Origin: JADJNW01 sp033761835
GTDB lineage: Bacteria > Bacteroidota > Bacteroidia > Chitinophagales > Saprospiraceae
Length of the DNA stretch: 47,826 nt
Assembly: GCA_033761835.1 (NCBI GenBank)
Contig: JANRME010000139.1
Coordinates: forward strand, 1-47,826
Reading direction: 5' to 3'
Made by a program: the position numbers and the translations under genes
The notes under the pieces: generated by a model
The model's input: only the letters and a program-made list of their open reading frames with translations
Told to the model about the DNA's origin: nothing
Databases searched by the model: none
Shown here: positions 6,147 through 14,880 of the stretch, piece by piece
Layout of the letters: the number at the start of each line of letters is the position of its first letter
Numbering within the stretch: position 1 is the stretch's first letter

Positions 6147-8090
6147 TTAATTCTTCTCCACTTTAAAAATATGAATCGGATATTTAGAAGGATTTAATTC
6201 TACATAATTCCAATCGTTGAACCAATAATAAGTTTCATTAATCAAAAGGTCTGTAACCCTAAGATTGACGCGGCCTTCGATGCCAAGTAGCTTCTTTGGA
6301 ACTTCTATCCAACCCGCCTGTTTAAATTTCGTATCAAAATTTACAATACACCAAATAACATTGCTGCCATCATCCGTCAATTTTATATAACTCATTAATT
6401 GCTCATTATCAGTGCGTGTGAAATGAATATTCCAGGTGGTCTGCAATGCCTTATTTTCCTTGCGGATGCGATTCACAGCAGTGTACAAATCGGTGAGCCG
6501 ATTGCGGGCATTCCAATCATAATGACGGATTTCGTATTTCTCCGAATTATAATATTCATCTTTTCCCGTAGCGTCGTTACCTGTATTTTCAAGGAATTCA
6601 TAAGCAGGGCCGTACAAGCCATAATTGCTCGATAATGTCGCCGCCATTGCGTAGCGCAGGGTAAAAGCATTAGAGTCCGCGCCCATGAGTTCATAAGGCA
6701 GAATATCAGGCGTATTGGGCCAGAAATTGGGGCGGAAAAATTCGCGCAACTCAGTCTGAGTCAACTCTATTAAATATTCTTCCATTTCCTTATGCGTCGT
6801 GCGCCAAGTGAAATAGGTATAACTTTGCGTGAAGCCGCCTTTGGCAAGCTCTGCCATTACTTTCGGGCGCGTAAAGGATTCGGATAAGAAAATCGCATCG
6901 GGAAATTGCTTGTGTACTTCGGTGATCGCCCATTCCCAAAAGCGGAAGGGTTTGGTATGCGGATTGTCCACTCGGAAAATGTTGATGCCTTGCTCGCACC
7001 AGTAAATTAGGACGCTTTTGAGTTCATTCCAGAGGTTTTCCCAGTCGTCCGACTCGAAATTGATGGGTACAATATCCTGGTATTTTTTCGGCGGATTTTC
7101 AGCATAAGCGATCGTGCCATCGGGTCGCCAGAGAAACCAATCGGGATGCTCCTTGATCCAGGGATGGTCGGGCGCGCATTGGAAGGCAATATCCATCGCT
7201 ATTTCAATATCATATTTAGCCGCTTCTTTAATCAGATTTTTAAAATCATTAAGTGTACCAAGCTCAGGATGAATATCTTTATGCCCGCCATGTTTGCTAC
7301 CAATCGCCCAAGGGGAGCCAGGTTCACCGTCCAATGCTGTCACCGAATTGTTTTTGCCTTTGCGATTTAATTCGCCAATGGGGTGAATCGGTGGCATATA
7401 TAATACATCAAATCCCATTTCCTGAATGCGGGGCAGTAGCTTTGCAACATCCTTGAAAGTGCCATGTTTATTGGGTTCTACGCTGGTCGAGCGCGGGAAT
7501 AATTCGTACCAGGTGCTAAATAATTCCTTTTCACGCCCGACACGTACCCTAAGATTTTTGTCGTATTCGGTTTGAAATTGCTTCATCGGATGGTCGTGCA
7601 CCAATTGTGCAAAATCCTTGCTCAGCACCGTATCCACTGCGTGTTCGTAGGTATCTTCTTCCAAAGAAAGAGCTACTTCAACCAGATTTTTCGCTTTTGC
7701 TTTGGCATAACCTTTAGCGGTTTGGCGGAGCAGGCGAGCACCAATTTGCAGTTCCACGCTCATTTGCTGCCCGTCTTCGTATTTTTTGCGAAAACCCTTG
7801 TGCCAAGTCATCAGATGATCGACCCAAGCTTCAATTTTGTAAGTATAAAAACCCTTTTGCTCGACTGTAAAACTCGCCGTCCAAATATCATTTGGATGGT
7901 CTTTCATAAAGATTTCGCTCCATTTTTTTTCATTTTCATGTTTGTACCAAAGCGAAGCGCGCAGCGTATCATGCCCATCCGAGAAAATATCGGCGGTCAC
8001 GTCCACTTTTTCCCCTACGACACGCTTGATAAAAAATAAACCGCCGTCGATTTCCGGCTTGAGGTTTTCAATAATGACGCGATTTCTCAT
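6147..8090 (-). CDS. glgE: GlgE-type alpha-1,4-glucan:maltose-1-phosphate maltosyltransferase (GH13)
   Basis: GlgE transfers maltosyl units from maltose-1-phosphate to the end of alpha-1,4-glucans, a glycogen-forming route. The 647-residue length fits the family. The N-terminal region (about 1-190) has the beta-sandwich and helical parts specific to GlgE; the GH13 barrel begins at FSTWYELFPRS. Characteristic motifs are DIAFQCAPDHPW (about 300-311), the nucleophile Asp375 in FRVDNPHTKPF and the acid/base Glu404 in FLSESFTRP. Genes for maltokinase, TreS or branching enzyme, often linked to glgE, are absent nearby. It lies upstream of aguA-aguB in the same direction. The specific activity is inferred from strong motif agreement. 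Confidence 0.93.
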   Translation of the reverse strand: MRNRVIIENLKPEIDGGLFFIKRVVGEKVDVTADIFSDGHDTLRASLWYKHENEKKWSEIFMKDHPNDIWTASFTVEQKGFYTYKIEAWVDHLMTWHKGFRKKYEDGQQMSVELQIGARLLRQTAKGYAKAKAKNLVEVALSLEEDTYEHAVDTVLSKDFAQLVHDHPMKQFQTEYDKNLRVRVGREKELFSTWYELFPRSTSVEPNKHGTFKDVAKLLPRIQEMGFDVLYMPPIHPIGELNRKGKNNSVTALDGEPGSPWAIGSKHGGHKDIHPELGTLNDFKNLIKEAAKYDIEIAMDIAFQCAPDHPWIKEHPDWFLWRPDGTIAYAENPPKKYQDIVPINFESDDWENLWNELKSVLIYWCEQGINIFRVDNPHTKPFRFWEWAITEVHKQFPDAIFLSESFTRPKVMAELAKGGFTQSYTYFTWRTTHKEMEEYLIELTQTELREFFRPNFWPNTPDILPYELMGADSNAFTLRYAMAATLSSNYGLYGPAYEFLENTGNDATGKDEYYNSEKYEIRHYDWNARNRLTDLYTAVNRIRKENKALQTTWNIHFTRTDNEQLMSYIKLTDDGSNVIWCIVNFDTKFKQAGWIEVPKKLLGIEGRVNLRVTDLLINETYYWFNDWNYVELNPSKYPIHIFKVEKN

Positions 8091-8459
8091 GTTTTATAGG
8101 CGTATTAAAAAGTAAGCATTTGTACCAGGATAATTTCCATTTTAATCAAGATAAACTATCGGTTATTCAAAGTCGGTAGTCAAATGATCAATTATCCATG
8201 GTCAATGCCTTTTGGTTAGGCAATTGGATTTTCACGAGCAATATTAGGAAAAATAGTTGAAGGGTTGAAAAATTGGAGGCTTGAAAAGTTGAGAAGGTTT
8301 GCAGGGAAAAGGTATAGAGGTTTACAGACATGGAGATATAAAAGAAGCTCATCAAATCCTAAGATTCTATGAGCCTCTTTTGTAAAATTACTTTTAAAAT
8401 ATTATTTTAATTGCAAATAATTATTACAATCAAATAACAAATTTGCAATAACAAATTAA
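8091..8459. other. Intergenic region between M16 peptidase and glgE
   Basis: The 369 bp include a hairpin terminator (8340-8381) behind the M16 gene, an A+T-rich tail, and loosely repeated words such as GGTTGAAAAATTGGAGG and CTTGAAAAGTTGAGAAGG (about 8258-8300). I see no gene and no clear promoter. Confidence 0.5.
8340..8381 (-). terminator. Hairpin terminator downstream of the M16 peptidase gene
   Basis: AAAAGA-a-GCTCAT (8340-8352) pairs with ATGAGC-c-TCTTTT (8369-8381), a 12-bp stem with one internal mismatch and a 16-nt loop. On the minus strand the stem ends in TTCTTTTA. It is placed 79 bp after the stop of the M16 gene. Confidence 0.6.
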
Positions 8460-11228
8460 TTACGGCTTTGCTTTTTTAGTGTCCTGAATTGGATTGCCAT
8501 CTGCATCCACGATAATAATTTCCTTAAAGCCCAGTTCTTTCAAGCCCGGCAGGACTTTTTCCTTATCTCCTACTACAAAGTAAGTCAATTCACTTGGGCG
8601 TACGATTTTTTTGCTCACTTGACGTACATCCTCCAGCGTGAGGTTGCGCACTTTATTATCGTACGTTTTGTAATAATCGTCAGGTAAGCCATATTTTACC
8701 TGATCTACCAATGCACCCAATACAGAGGCATTCGTTTCCCACTGCCCTGGCAATTGCATAATCGTGTTTTGCGTTGTTTTGTTAAATTCTTCTTTTGTTA
8801 TCGGGTTATCTCCGATGTAACCTTTTAGTTCTTTCATCACTTCCTGCACAGATTCTTTCGTTTTATCAGTTTGCACCGGTGCATAAGCAATCAATGGGCG
8901 GTTGCCTTTGGCTTCATTCACAAAAGTAAAAGCGCCATAAGACCAATGCTTGTCTTCACGCAGGTTCATATTTACTCGAGAAGTAAAATCTCCGCCCAGC
9001 ACATTAATGGCTGTGGTTTTGGCGATTTCAGAAACTTGCCCGTAAGGATCGATTAAATGACCTGCTACGATCACAGATTGTTGAGATTCAGGGCGATCCA
9101 TCAAATAAAGTTTGCCTTGAATGGAAGCAGCGTCCTTTACTTTGGCAATATCCTTTTTCGGTGTTGCACCTTTTTGCCAGCTACCAAATCTTTTTTCCAG
9201 CTTGGGCAATAATTCATCCATCGTTACATCCCCAACAACCACAAGCGTAGCATTATTGGGCTTGATCCAATCATTATAATATTTTACCAAATCTTCGCGG
9301 CTCATTTCTTGTACGCTTTTTTCATAGCCCGAACTCGGCGTGCTGTATGGGTGGCCTTCGCCATAAAGAATCTTGGGCATCACGCGGAAAGCCATGCCAC
9401 CCGGATTTGATTTTTCGCGTTGAATAGCAGCAAGCCGTTGATTTTTCTGGCGATCAAATTCGTCTTTCGGAAATGCCGGATTCAACACAACATCAGCATA
9501 TAAATCAAGACTAGCGTCAAGCGTGGGCTTTAGTGTGTTCATAGTGACATAAGAAGCATCCAAGTCTGCCCCCGTGCCTAAAGAAGCGCCCAAAACCTGC
9601 AATTCCTCGTTGATTTCAAGCGCCGATTTGTTTTTTGTTCCTTCGTCCATCATGCCCATAGCCAGCGTAGCCGTGCCGGGTTTGCCATTCACATCGCTCG
9701 AAGAACCAGCATTAAACACCATATTCATAGCCATTGTAGGTACGCCTTCGCGTTGTGCAAGCACCACTTGCATCCCGTTTTTCAAAGTTGCTTTTTGCAA
9801 AGAAGGAAATTTTGCAGCCATTGGTTGTCCCAATTCCGGTAAGCCTTTGCTGCGATCAACTGTGGATGGTGTTGTCTTATAATCAGGGAAAGGTGTGCAA
9901 ACCAATGTGTGCTTGCCATTGGAAAGCCATTCCTGACAAACCTTTTTCATATCCTCCGGTGTAATTTCAGACACCATTTTGAGGATTGTTTTGTAATAAT
10001 CAGGGCTGCCGCCATATACTTCGTTCTCGGCCAAAATATCAGATTTGCCACCAAAGCCGCCAATTCGTTCCAATCCTTTAATAAAATTAGCAAAATAAGC
10101 AGATTTGGCGCGGTCGAGTTCTTCCTGGGTCGGTCCATTTTTGATAAAATCCGACATGATTTCGTTGATCGTTTTTTCAACAACCGCTACATCCTGTCCA
10201 GGTTTTACATTTACTTGCACATAAAGATTTCCTGCTATTTCTTTATTCGATACATAAGCATTCGCCAAACTGGCGGTCTGGTCTTCATAAATCAGTTTTT
10301 TATACAAACGCGAACTTTTACCTACGCTCAAAACATCGGTCGCAATATCAAGGATGACAGCTTCGCGCGTGCCCCATTCTGGCGTGTTCCAGGTCTGCAC
10401 AATGCGGGTCTCGGGTACTCGATCCTGGTAGCTTTCGCGGGTATCTGTAGTGCGAACAGGGATATTTACATCGGGTCTTGACAAAGCCGGCCCGGATGGG
10501 ATGTCACCAAAATACAGTTTTACTTTTTGATATATTTCTTCTGCATTTACATCACCAGCAATCACCAATACGGCGTTAGCTGCGCCGTAATAAGATTTGA
10601 ACCATTCATGCACGTCCTCCAGCGAAGCGGCATTGAGGTCTTCCATTTCGCCAATAACCGTCCAGGAGTAAGGATGCCCCTTGGGAAACATCGCTTTCGT
10701 CGTCAAATCGCCTTGCTTGCCGTAAGGCTGGTTTTCACCTTGACGCTTTTCATTTTGCACCACACCGCGCTGCTCGTCGAGTTTTGCTTGATCGATTGCC
10801 CCCAATAAATGGCCCATGCGGTCAGACTCAAGGAACAACACTTGATCCAGGGCTGCCAGCGGTACATTCTGGAAATAATTCGTGCGGTCATTATTGGTGG
10901 TACCGTTCAGATCCGTCGCGCCAATCTTTTCGAGTACTTTGAAATAATCATCATTAAAATTCTCGCTACCGTTAAACATCAAATGCTCAAACAAATGCGC
11001 AAAACCACTTTTACCGGGCTTTTCATTCTTGGACCCCACATGGTACCACACATTCACAGCTACTATTGGCGCTTTGTGATCTTCGTGTACAATAAGTCGC
11101 AAGCCATTCTCCAGTACATACTTCTTGTAAGGGATGTCAATATCATTCGGATTAAAGGTTGGTTTGCTCTGTGCTAATAAAAATGTAGCTGCACAAAGCA
11201 ATACTACTGAAGTGAATAATTGCTTCAT
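8460..11228 (-). CDS. M16 family zinc metallopeptidase (two-domain, secreted)
   Basis: A 922-residue pitrilysin/insulinase-type peptidase. The N-terminus MKQLFTSVVLLCAATFLLAQ is a signal peptide, so the protein is expected in the periplasm or outer membrane. The first M16 unit has the inverted zinc motif HLFEH at 78-82 and the distal zinc glutamate at about 160 (VVQNEKRQ). The second M16 unit (from about 480, LPELGQPMAAKFPSLQKATLKNGMQVVLAQ) lacks HxxEH, having GMMDEGTKNKS instead, as is normal for two-domain members where the second half only closes the chamber. Such proteins often degrade small peptides or plant/host polypeptides; the substrate here is unknown. A terminator-like hairpin follows the gene. 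Confidence 0.93.
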   Translation of the reverse strand: MKQLFTSVVLLCAATFLLAQSKPTFNPNDIDIPYKKYVLENGLRLIVHEDHKAPIVAVNVWYHVGSKNEKPGKSGFAHLFEHLMFNGSENFNDDYFKVLEKIGATDLNGTTNNDRTNYFQNVPLAALDQVLFLESDRMGHLLGAIDQAKLDEQRGVVQNEKRQGENQPYGKQGDLTTKAMFPKGHPYSWTVIGEMEDLNAASLEDVHEWFKSYYGAANAVLVIAGDVNAEEIYQKVKLYFGDIPSGPALSRPDVNIPVRTTDTRESYQDRVPETRIVQTWNTPEWGTREAVILDIATDVLSVGKSSRLYKKLIYEDQTASLANAYVSNKEIAGNLYVQVNVKPGQDVAVVEKTINEIMSDFIKNGPTQEELDRAKSAYFANFIKGLERIGGFGGKSDILAENEVYGGSPDYYKTILKMVSEITPEDMKKVCQEWLSNGKHTLVCTPFPDYKTTPSTVDRSKGLPELGQPMAAKFPSLQKATLKNGMQVVLAQREGVPTMAMNMVFNAGSSSDVNGKPGTATLAMGMMDEGTKNKSALEINEELQVLGASLGTGADLDASYVTMNTLKPTLDASLDLYADVVLNPAFPKDEFDRQKNQRLAAIQREKSNPGGMAFRVMPKILYGEGHPYSTPSSGYEKSVQEMSREDLVKYYNDWIKPNNATLVVVGDVTMDELLPKLEKRFGSWQKGATPKKDIAKVKDAASIQGKLYLMDRPESQQSVIVAGHLIDPYGQVSEIAKTTAINVLGGDFTSRVNMNLREDKHWSYGAFTFVNEAKGNRPLIAYAPVQTDKTKESVQEVMKELKGYIGDNPITKEEFNKTTQNTIMQLPGQWETNASVLGALVDQVKYGLPDDYYKTYDNKVRNLTLEDVRQVSKKIVRPSELTYFVVGDKEKVLPGLKELGFKEIIIVDADGNPIQDTKKAKP

Positions 11229-11279
11229 AATATGAATCAGTTTTGATTTATTAAATATAAAACGATAGGGAAATTAAGT

Positions 11280-11301
11280 AAATTGTAGCTAATTACAATT
11301 T
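11280..11301. repeat. 8-bp inverted repeat upstream of the M16 peptidase gene
   Basis: AAATTGTA (11280-11287) and TACAATTT (11294-11301) form a perfect inverted repeat with a 6-bp spacer, 52 bp upstream of the M16 start codon. It could be an operator or the end of the preceding gene's transcript; there is no T-run. Confidence 0.3.
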
Positions 11302-11430
11302 GATAAAATTATGATTTCTACCAACCAAGCTGTTTCTTCGATGAGATGAGGGAAGAAAAAGAGATATCAGAGCAAAAGCCTGCATTGCTTTGCTAAAAAA
11401 GTGGTATGTAAATAGCGAAAAATGATGATG

Positions 11431-11745
11431 TTACTTTTCATTGACCAATTGCCTCACAATGGCATTAATATTGACAATACGCCGATAATTGATGCGGTAT
11501 TTGCTACCATAAATATTAGCATCGGCATATACCACCCCGGTTTGGATTAATGATTCGAGTTGTTCTTCGATAAAAGAAACGTCAGAACGGGTATCAATCG
11601 CCAGGTCAAGTAAAGTAGCTTCCTCGTGCTCGGTGAGGTACTGGAGAATGGGAATATGCTCGGCATAAGCTAATGTCTCCAATACAAAAACTGCTTGTTC
11701 CAGCGCGTTGGTGCGCTTTTTCAATATAGTGTTCCAAGTGTCCAT
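11431..11745 (-). CDS. Small winged-helix-like protein, possible transcription regulator
   Basis: A 104-residue protein not recognised as a named family. Residues about 20-80 have the helix pattern of a winged helix-turn-helix of the ArsR/MarR kind: VLETLAYAEHIPILQYLTEHEEATLLDLAIDTRSDVSFIEEQLESLIQTGVV, followed by a YRINYRRI strand as the wing. There is no extra ligand-binding domain and no cysteine or histidine metal site. It stands alone between the M16 gene and the papain-like gene, about 200 bp away from either. A DNA-binding role is inference from the pattern. Confidence 0.6.
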   Translation of the reverse strand: MDTWNTILKKRTNALEQAVFVLETLAYAEHIPILQYLTEHEEATLLDLAIDTRSDVSFIEEQLESLIQTGVVYADANIYGSKYRINYRRIVNINAIVRQLVNEK

Positions 11746-11967
11746 GGGCTGAAAATTTGTGTTTCATAGAAATAATCTTTCAAAGTTATGATAATTCTGG
11801 CATTTATCCAATAAAAAAGTAGTAGAATCGTTAACAATTATTTTACGCACGACATTTCTGCCAGTTTCTGCTTTTTAAATCGTGTTTTTAGCAAGTTGAA
11901 ATCTCCCTCTTTCTGGACTTGGGTTTTATTCAAAAGCGTTTTTTTAAAAAGATAGCACAAAATTGTG

Positions 11968-11998
11968 TTGGCCAAAATGTTGATTTTTACCTAATTTG
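11968..11998 (+). promoter_or_regulatory. Candidate Bacteroidetes-type promoter for the papain-like gene
   Basis: TTG at 11968-11970, a 21-bp spacer and TAATTTG at 11992-11998 approximate the Bacteroidetes pattern TTG / TAnnTTTG. The start codon is at 12034, giving a leader of about 25-30 nt. Confidence 0.4.
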
Positions 11999-12033
11999 AG
12001 CCATCGTTAGGACCAACAAAAAACAATTGAGAT

Positions 12034-13578
12034 ATGCCTGTAAGAATGGAAAAAGACCCCCAACAGCAAAGTGGGGGCGGCGGCCGCTCTTCCGGTGGAG
12101 GACTCGGGCCATTGCTGAAATTCCTGCCTTTGATTCTGCTGTTTTTACTCAAACGCCCTAAATTACTCATTCCTATCCTTGTCGTCGGAGCGGTATGGTA
12201 TTTTTTCCTTGGTGGCAAGGATATGCTGGGCGGCTTTTCGCAAGAAAGTATATCCGATCAGTTTTCGCTGGGCGCTTCGTTGAGTGAAGAAAAATTTGAC
12301 CAGGCACAAGTCTTCGAGCCTTTGGCTTATGGTTTCAGTGGAAATGCCTTACCAGAATCAGTGTCATTATTACCCAATGCGCCGCGCCGATTGCACCAAG
12401 GCAATCAAGGCTCCTGCGTGGGTTGGGCCAGCGCCTACGCCGCTCGTACGATTCTACAATCAAAGGCTACCGGACAGTCACCTGACCAATTAGCTTTTAG
12501 CCCTGCGTATTTGTACAATCAAATTGCGCTCGACGGTTGCCAGGGCGCTTATATGGTGGATGCCATGAAAGCAATGTCGGAAAATGGTGCGGTGCCGTTT
12601 CAACAATTTCGCTACGATGACCGTGATTGTTCCCGTTCTCCCAATGGCCAATTGGTAGATTTGGGGCGACAGTTTCGCATCAAAGGTTACAATCGCCTTA
12701 CGCTGGGCGCAGATGAGTATGCGCCTGATATACTGGCAATTAAGCAAAATTTGGCGCAAGGCGCGCCGGTAGTGATTGGTATAATGGTTGGTGGCTCTTT
12801 TATGAGTCGAATGCTGGGGCAGAAAATGTGGTATCCTACGCAAAGCGATTATTCGATGCGCGGATTCGGTGGTCATGCCATGTGTGTAATCGGCTATAAT
12901 GATAATTTGGATGGCGGGGCTTTTCAAATTATGAATAGCTGGGGCGAGGATTGGGGTGATCGGGGTATTGGCTGGGTACGCTACCGCGATTTTGAGCATT
13001 TTACAAAAGAGGCTTATGGTCTGTCACCTTTGGGAAGCGCTAATGCAGCAGATGCAGATAAAATGCAAGTAGAATTTGGCTTGTATAATGTTGATAAACA
13101 AAGTGTTATCGCTTTAGCAAAAAAAGATGATATGACCTTCCGCACGGTGAAGCCAATGCAAAAAGGTAGCAAATTCAAAGTACTAATCGCCAATTCGATT
13201 GAATGTTATACATATGTGTTTGGGCAAGAGACCGATGGCTCAAGCTATGTGCTATTCCCTTATACCGAGAAGCATTCGCCGTATTGCGGCATCACGGGTA
13301 CGCGCTTATTCCCGAAAGATTATTCGATGACGCCGGACGAGATTGGAAATAAAGATTTTATTGCGATTGTGGTCTCAAAAAAAGAATTGGATTATAATGC
13401 TTTGAATCGCGCGATGACCGCCAGTCGCCAAAGTACTTATGCCGGAAAATTGAGAGACGCCCTTGCAAATCAGCGTATTACACAAATACAATTTCAAGCA
13501 AGTAATACGGTGTCTTTTAGCGCCGATGCAAAAGATAAAACAGCGGTAGGAATGGTGATGGAGATTGATAAGAATTAA
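12034..13578 (+). CDS. Membrane-anchored C1 (papain-like) cysteine peptidase with C-terminal DUF4384-like domain
   Basis: A 514-residue protein with a glycine-rich N-terminus, one hydrophobic stretch (about 27-59, LLKFLPLILLFLLKRPKLLIPILVVGAVWYFF in two pieces) and a papain-like domain. Catalytic residues are visible: Gln125 and Cys128 in QGNQGSCVGWASAYA, His281 in GFGGHAMCVIGY and Asn301 in FQIMNSWGEDWGDRG. After about residue 355 a beta-rich domain (VEFGLYNVDKQSV...SSYVLFPYTEKHSPYCGITGTRLFP) resembles DUF4384-type domains found on Bacteroidota proteases. There is no pro-region as in papain. The likely location is the periplasmic side of the inner membrane. The substrate is unknown, and the domain may also work as a sensor. 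Confidence 0.88.
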   Translation: MPVRMEKDPQQQSGGGGRSSGGGLGPLLKFLPLILLFLLKRPKLLIPILVVGAVWYFFLGGKDMLGGFSQESISDQFSLGASLSEEKFDQAQVFEPLAYGFSGNALPESVSLLPNAPRRLHQGNQGSCVGWASAYAARTILQSKATGQSPDQLAFSPAYLYNQIALDGCQGAYMVDAMKAMSENGAVPFQQFRYDDRDCSRSPNGQLVDLGRQFRIKGYNRLTLGADEYAPDILAIKQNLAQGAPVVIGIMVGGSFMSRMLGQKMWYPTQSDYSMRGFGGHAMCVIGYNDNLDGGAFQIMNSWGEDWGDRGIGWVRYRDFEHFTKEAYGLSPLGSANAADADKMQVEFGLYNVDKQSVIALAKKDDMTFRTVKPMQKGSKFKVLIANSIECYTYVFGQETDGSSYVLFPYTEKHSPYCGITGTRLFPKDYSMTPDEIGNKDFIAIVVSKKELDYNALNRAMTASRQSTYAGKLRDALANQRITQIQFQASNTVSFSADAKDKTAVGMVMEIDKN

Positions 13579-13664
13579 ATGGGGAGGGGTTATAGGATAA
13601 ATAGGATGAATTTATGATCATACTCAAAAAATCACCCTATTCTCTTATCACCCCATCCTCCAGC

Positions 13665-14261
13665 TTAAAACTTAATTCCAGCGCTCAGGGTCAGCATATT
13701 ATTTTTGCCTTCTGCGCCTTCAAAATAGTCGGACAAACCGATTTCGTAATTCAAATCGACGGTAAGGAACAGCACATCTACGCCCAAACCAACATTTGCA
13801 CCGAAAGTCCAATCCTTCAAACTATCTTTATCAAAAGCAAAACCTGCTTTTTCTTTCACGCTTAGCACATAGCTCGGTGTGACACCGCCCTTGGCATGAA
13901 GTTGCAGCAAGCCACCTTCGCCAGTGAGGCGCAAGCCAATATTGACGGGTGCTTTCAGATTTTGGATCGTCGTTTCATCTTTGAATTCTACATCATCCGG
14001 GTCATTCACATCCTTGATGAGGCGAGCCGTGTAATTGAAATAATGTACACCAGGATTGAAGTAAAGCGCACCTTCGCCAAAGCGAAGGTCAAGGCCAGCG
14101 TTCCAACCGACGCGCGCTTCCGCAGTGATGTCTTTCAGCTTCGCATCTACCGCCGATACGTTTACCCCAACTTTCGGGTTGATGCGTACTTGCGCCGTCA
14201 GGCTTACGCTTACAAACAAGAGAGCTAACAAGGTGATTGTGAAAAAACGTAGTTGTTTCAT
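13665..14261 (-). CDS. Outer-membrane beta-barrel protein, PorT-like
   Basis: A 198-residue protein with signal peptide MKQLRFFTITLLALLFVSVSLTAQ followed by VRINPKVGVNVSAVDAKL, and then alternating polar/hydrophobic strands ending in the phenylalanine-terminated strand MLTLSAGIKF, typical of small outer-membrane barrels. The start KVGVNxS pattern is common in the Bacteroidota 'outer membrane beta-barrel' (PorT-like) family. Eight strands would fit the length. No function can be deduced; it is convergent with the papain-like gene and upstream of a long non-coding stretch. Confidence 0.85.
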   Translation of the reverse strand: MKQLRFFTITLLALLFVSVSLTAQVRINPKVGVNVSAVDAKLKDITAEARVGWNAGLDLRFGEGALYFNPGVHYFNYTARLIKDVNDPDDVEFKDETTIQNLKAPVNIGLRLTGEGGLLQLHAKGGVTPSYVLSVKEKAGFAFDKDSLKDWTFGANVGLGVDVLFLTVDLNYEIGLSDYFEGAEGKNNMLTLSAGIKF

Positions 14262-14880
14262 GGTTTTTGTTTTTTGTCTTTTTTAATCAGATTTCTCGCT
14301 TTAAAGATGGAGCTATAACGAACCCTCCCTGTGAAAAAATGCTTAAAATTGGTGGAAAAACGTTAATAGGAGGTTAAATGTGGTGGCATGGGTTGATAAA
14401 AGTCACTCAGGAGGGTGATAATAGTCAGCATTTTGGAAATGAAGCAGCCATAAATTTACACGCGAAGAATTGATATTATCTGATAATATCATGGTCAATT
14501 GGGTGTTCAATCATTAAAGTCGGCGAAGACCGACAGTGCTGTCGTTTCGGATTCATCGGGGCGACAGTTTTTATTAACCCTCATCTAAAAACGCAGGAAA
14601 AGAAGGATGGAAAAACAGTGGGGTTTTCTCATAGCACGATGGAACGAAACAGCAACAGAAAACGCCAGACGAAGTGCTTCTGACGTTCTCAAGTTGCCTA
14701 GAAGTTATTCCAGTTTGTAGAATGTTAGTTCTTCCTCTTTATTCTAAAAAGTAGTTGCACGAAAACATAAAACCTTAACAGGAAAATGAAACTTTTTTCA
14801 AAAAAATAAAATTTTGAAGGGAAATAATTGATTTTTAGATATTTGCCACCCTTAAAATGAAGACTTGTAGGAATCAAATT
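14262..14880. other. 619-bp intergenic region with an orphan hairpin
   Basis: No coding frame is supported. The only structured part is a set of three complementary GC-rich words at 14519-14572 ending in five T on the plus strand. No plus-strand gene lies within 9 kb downstream (next one at 23447). The remainder is A+T-rich and would hold the promoter of the small barrel gene on the minus strand. Confidence 0.5.
14519..14572 (+). terminator. Orphan intrinsic-terminator-like hairpin with alternative pairing
   Basis: CTGTCGTTTCG (14539-14549) pairs with CGGGGCGACAG (14557-14567), three of 11 pairs being G-U, and TTTTT follows. Upstream, GTCGG (14519-14523) can pair with CCGAC (14530-14534), and CGACA (14531-14535) can pair with TGTCG (14540-14544), which would compete with the terminator. 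That arrangement resembles an attenuator, but no leader gene or target gene is evident. Confidence 0.45.

Noticed and set aside
6147..8090. Alpha-amylase instead of GlgE
   Set aside because: The N-terminal region and the DIAFQCAPDHPW and FRVDNPHTKP motifs are specific to GlgE-type maltosyltransferases.
9909..10481. 190-codon plus-strand frame opposite the M16 gene
   Set aside because: Shadow of the M16 coding sequence; composition (many Ile, Phe, Arg) is that of a reverse-frame translation.
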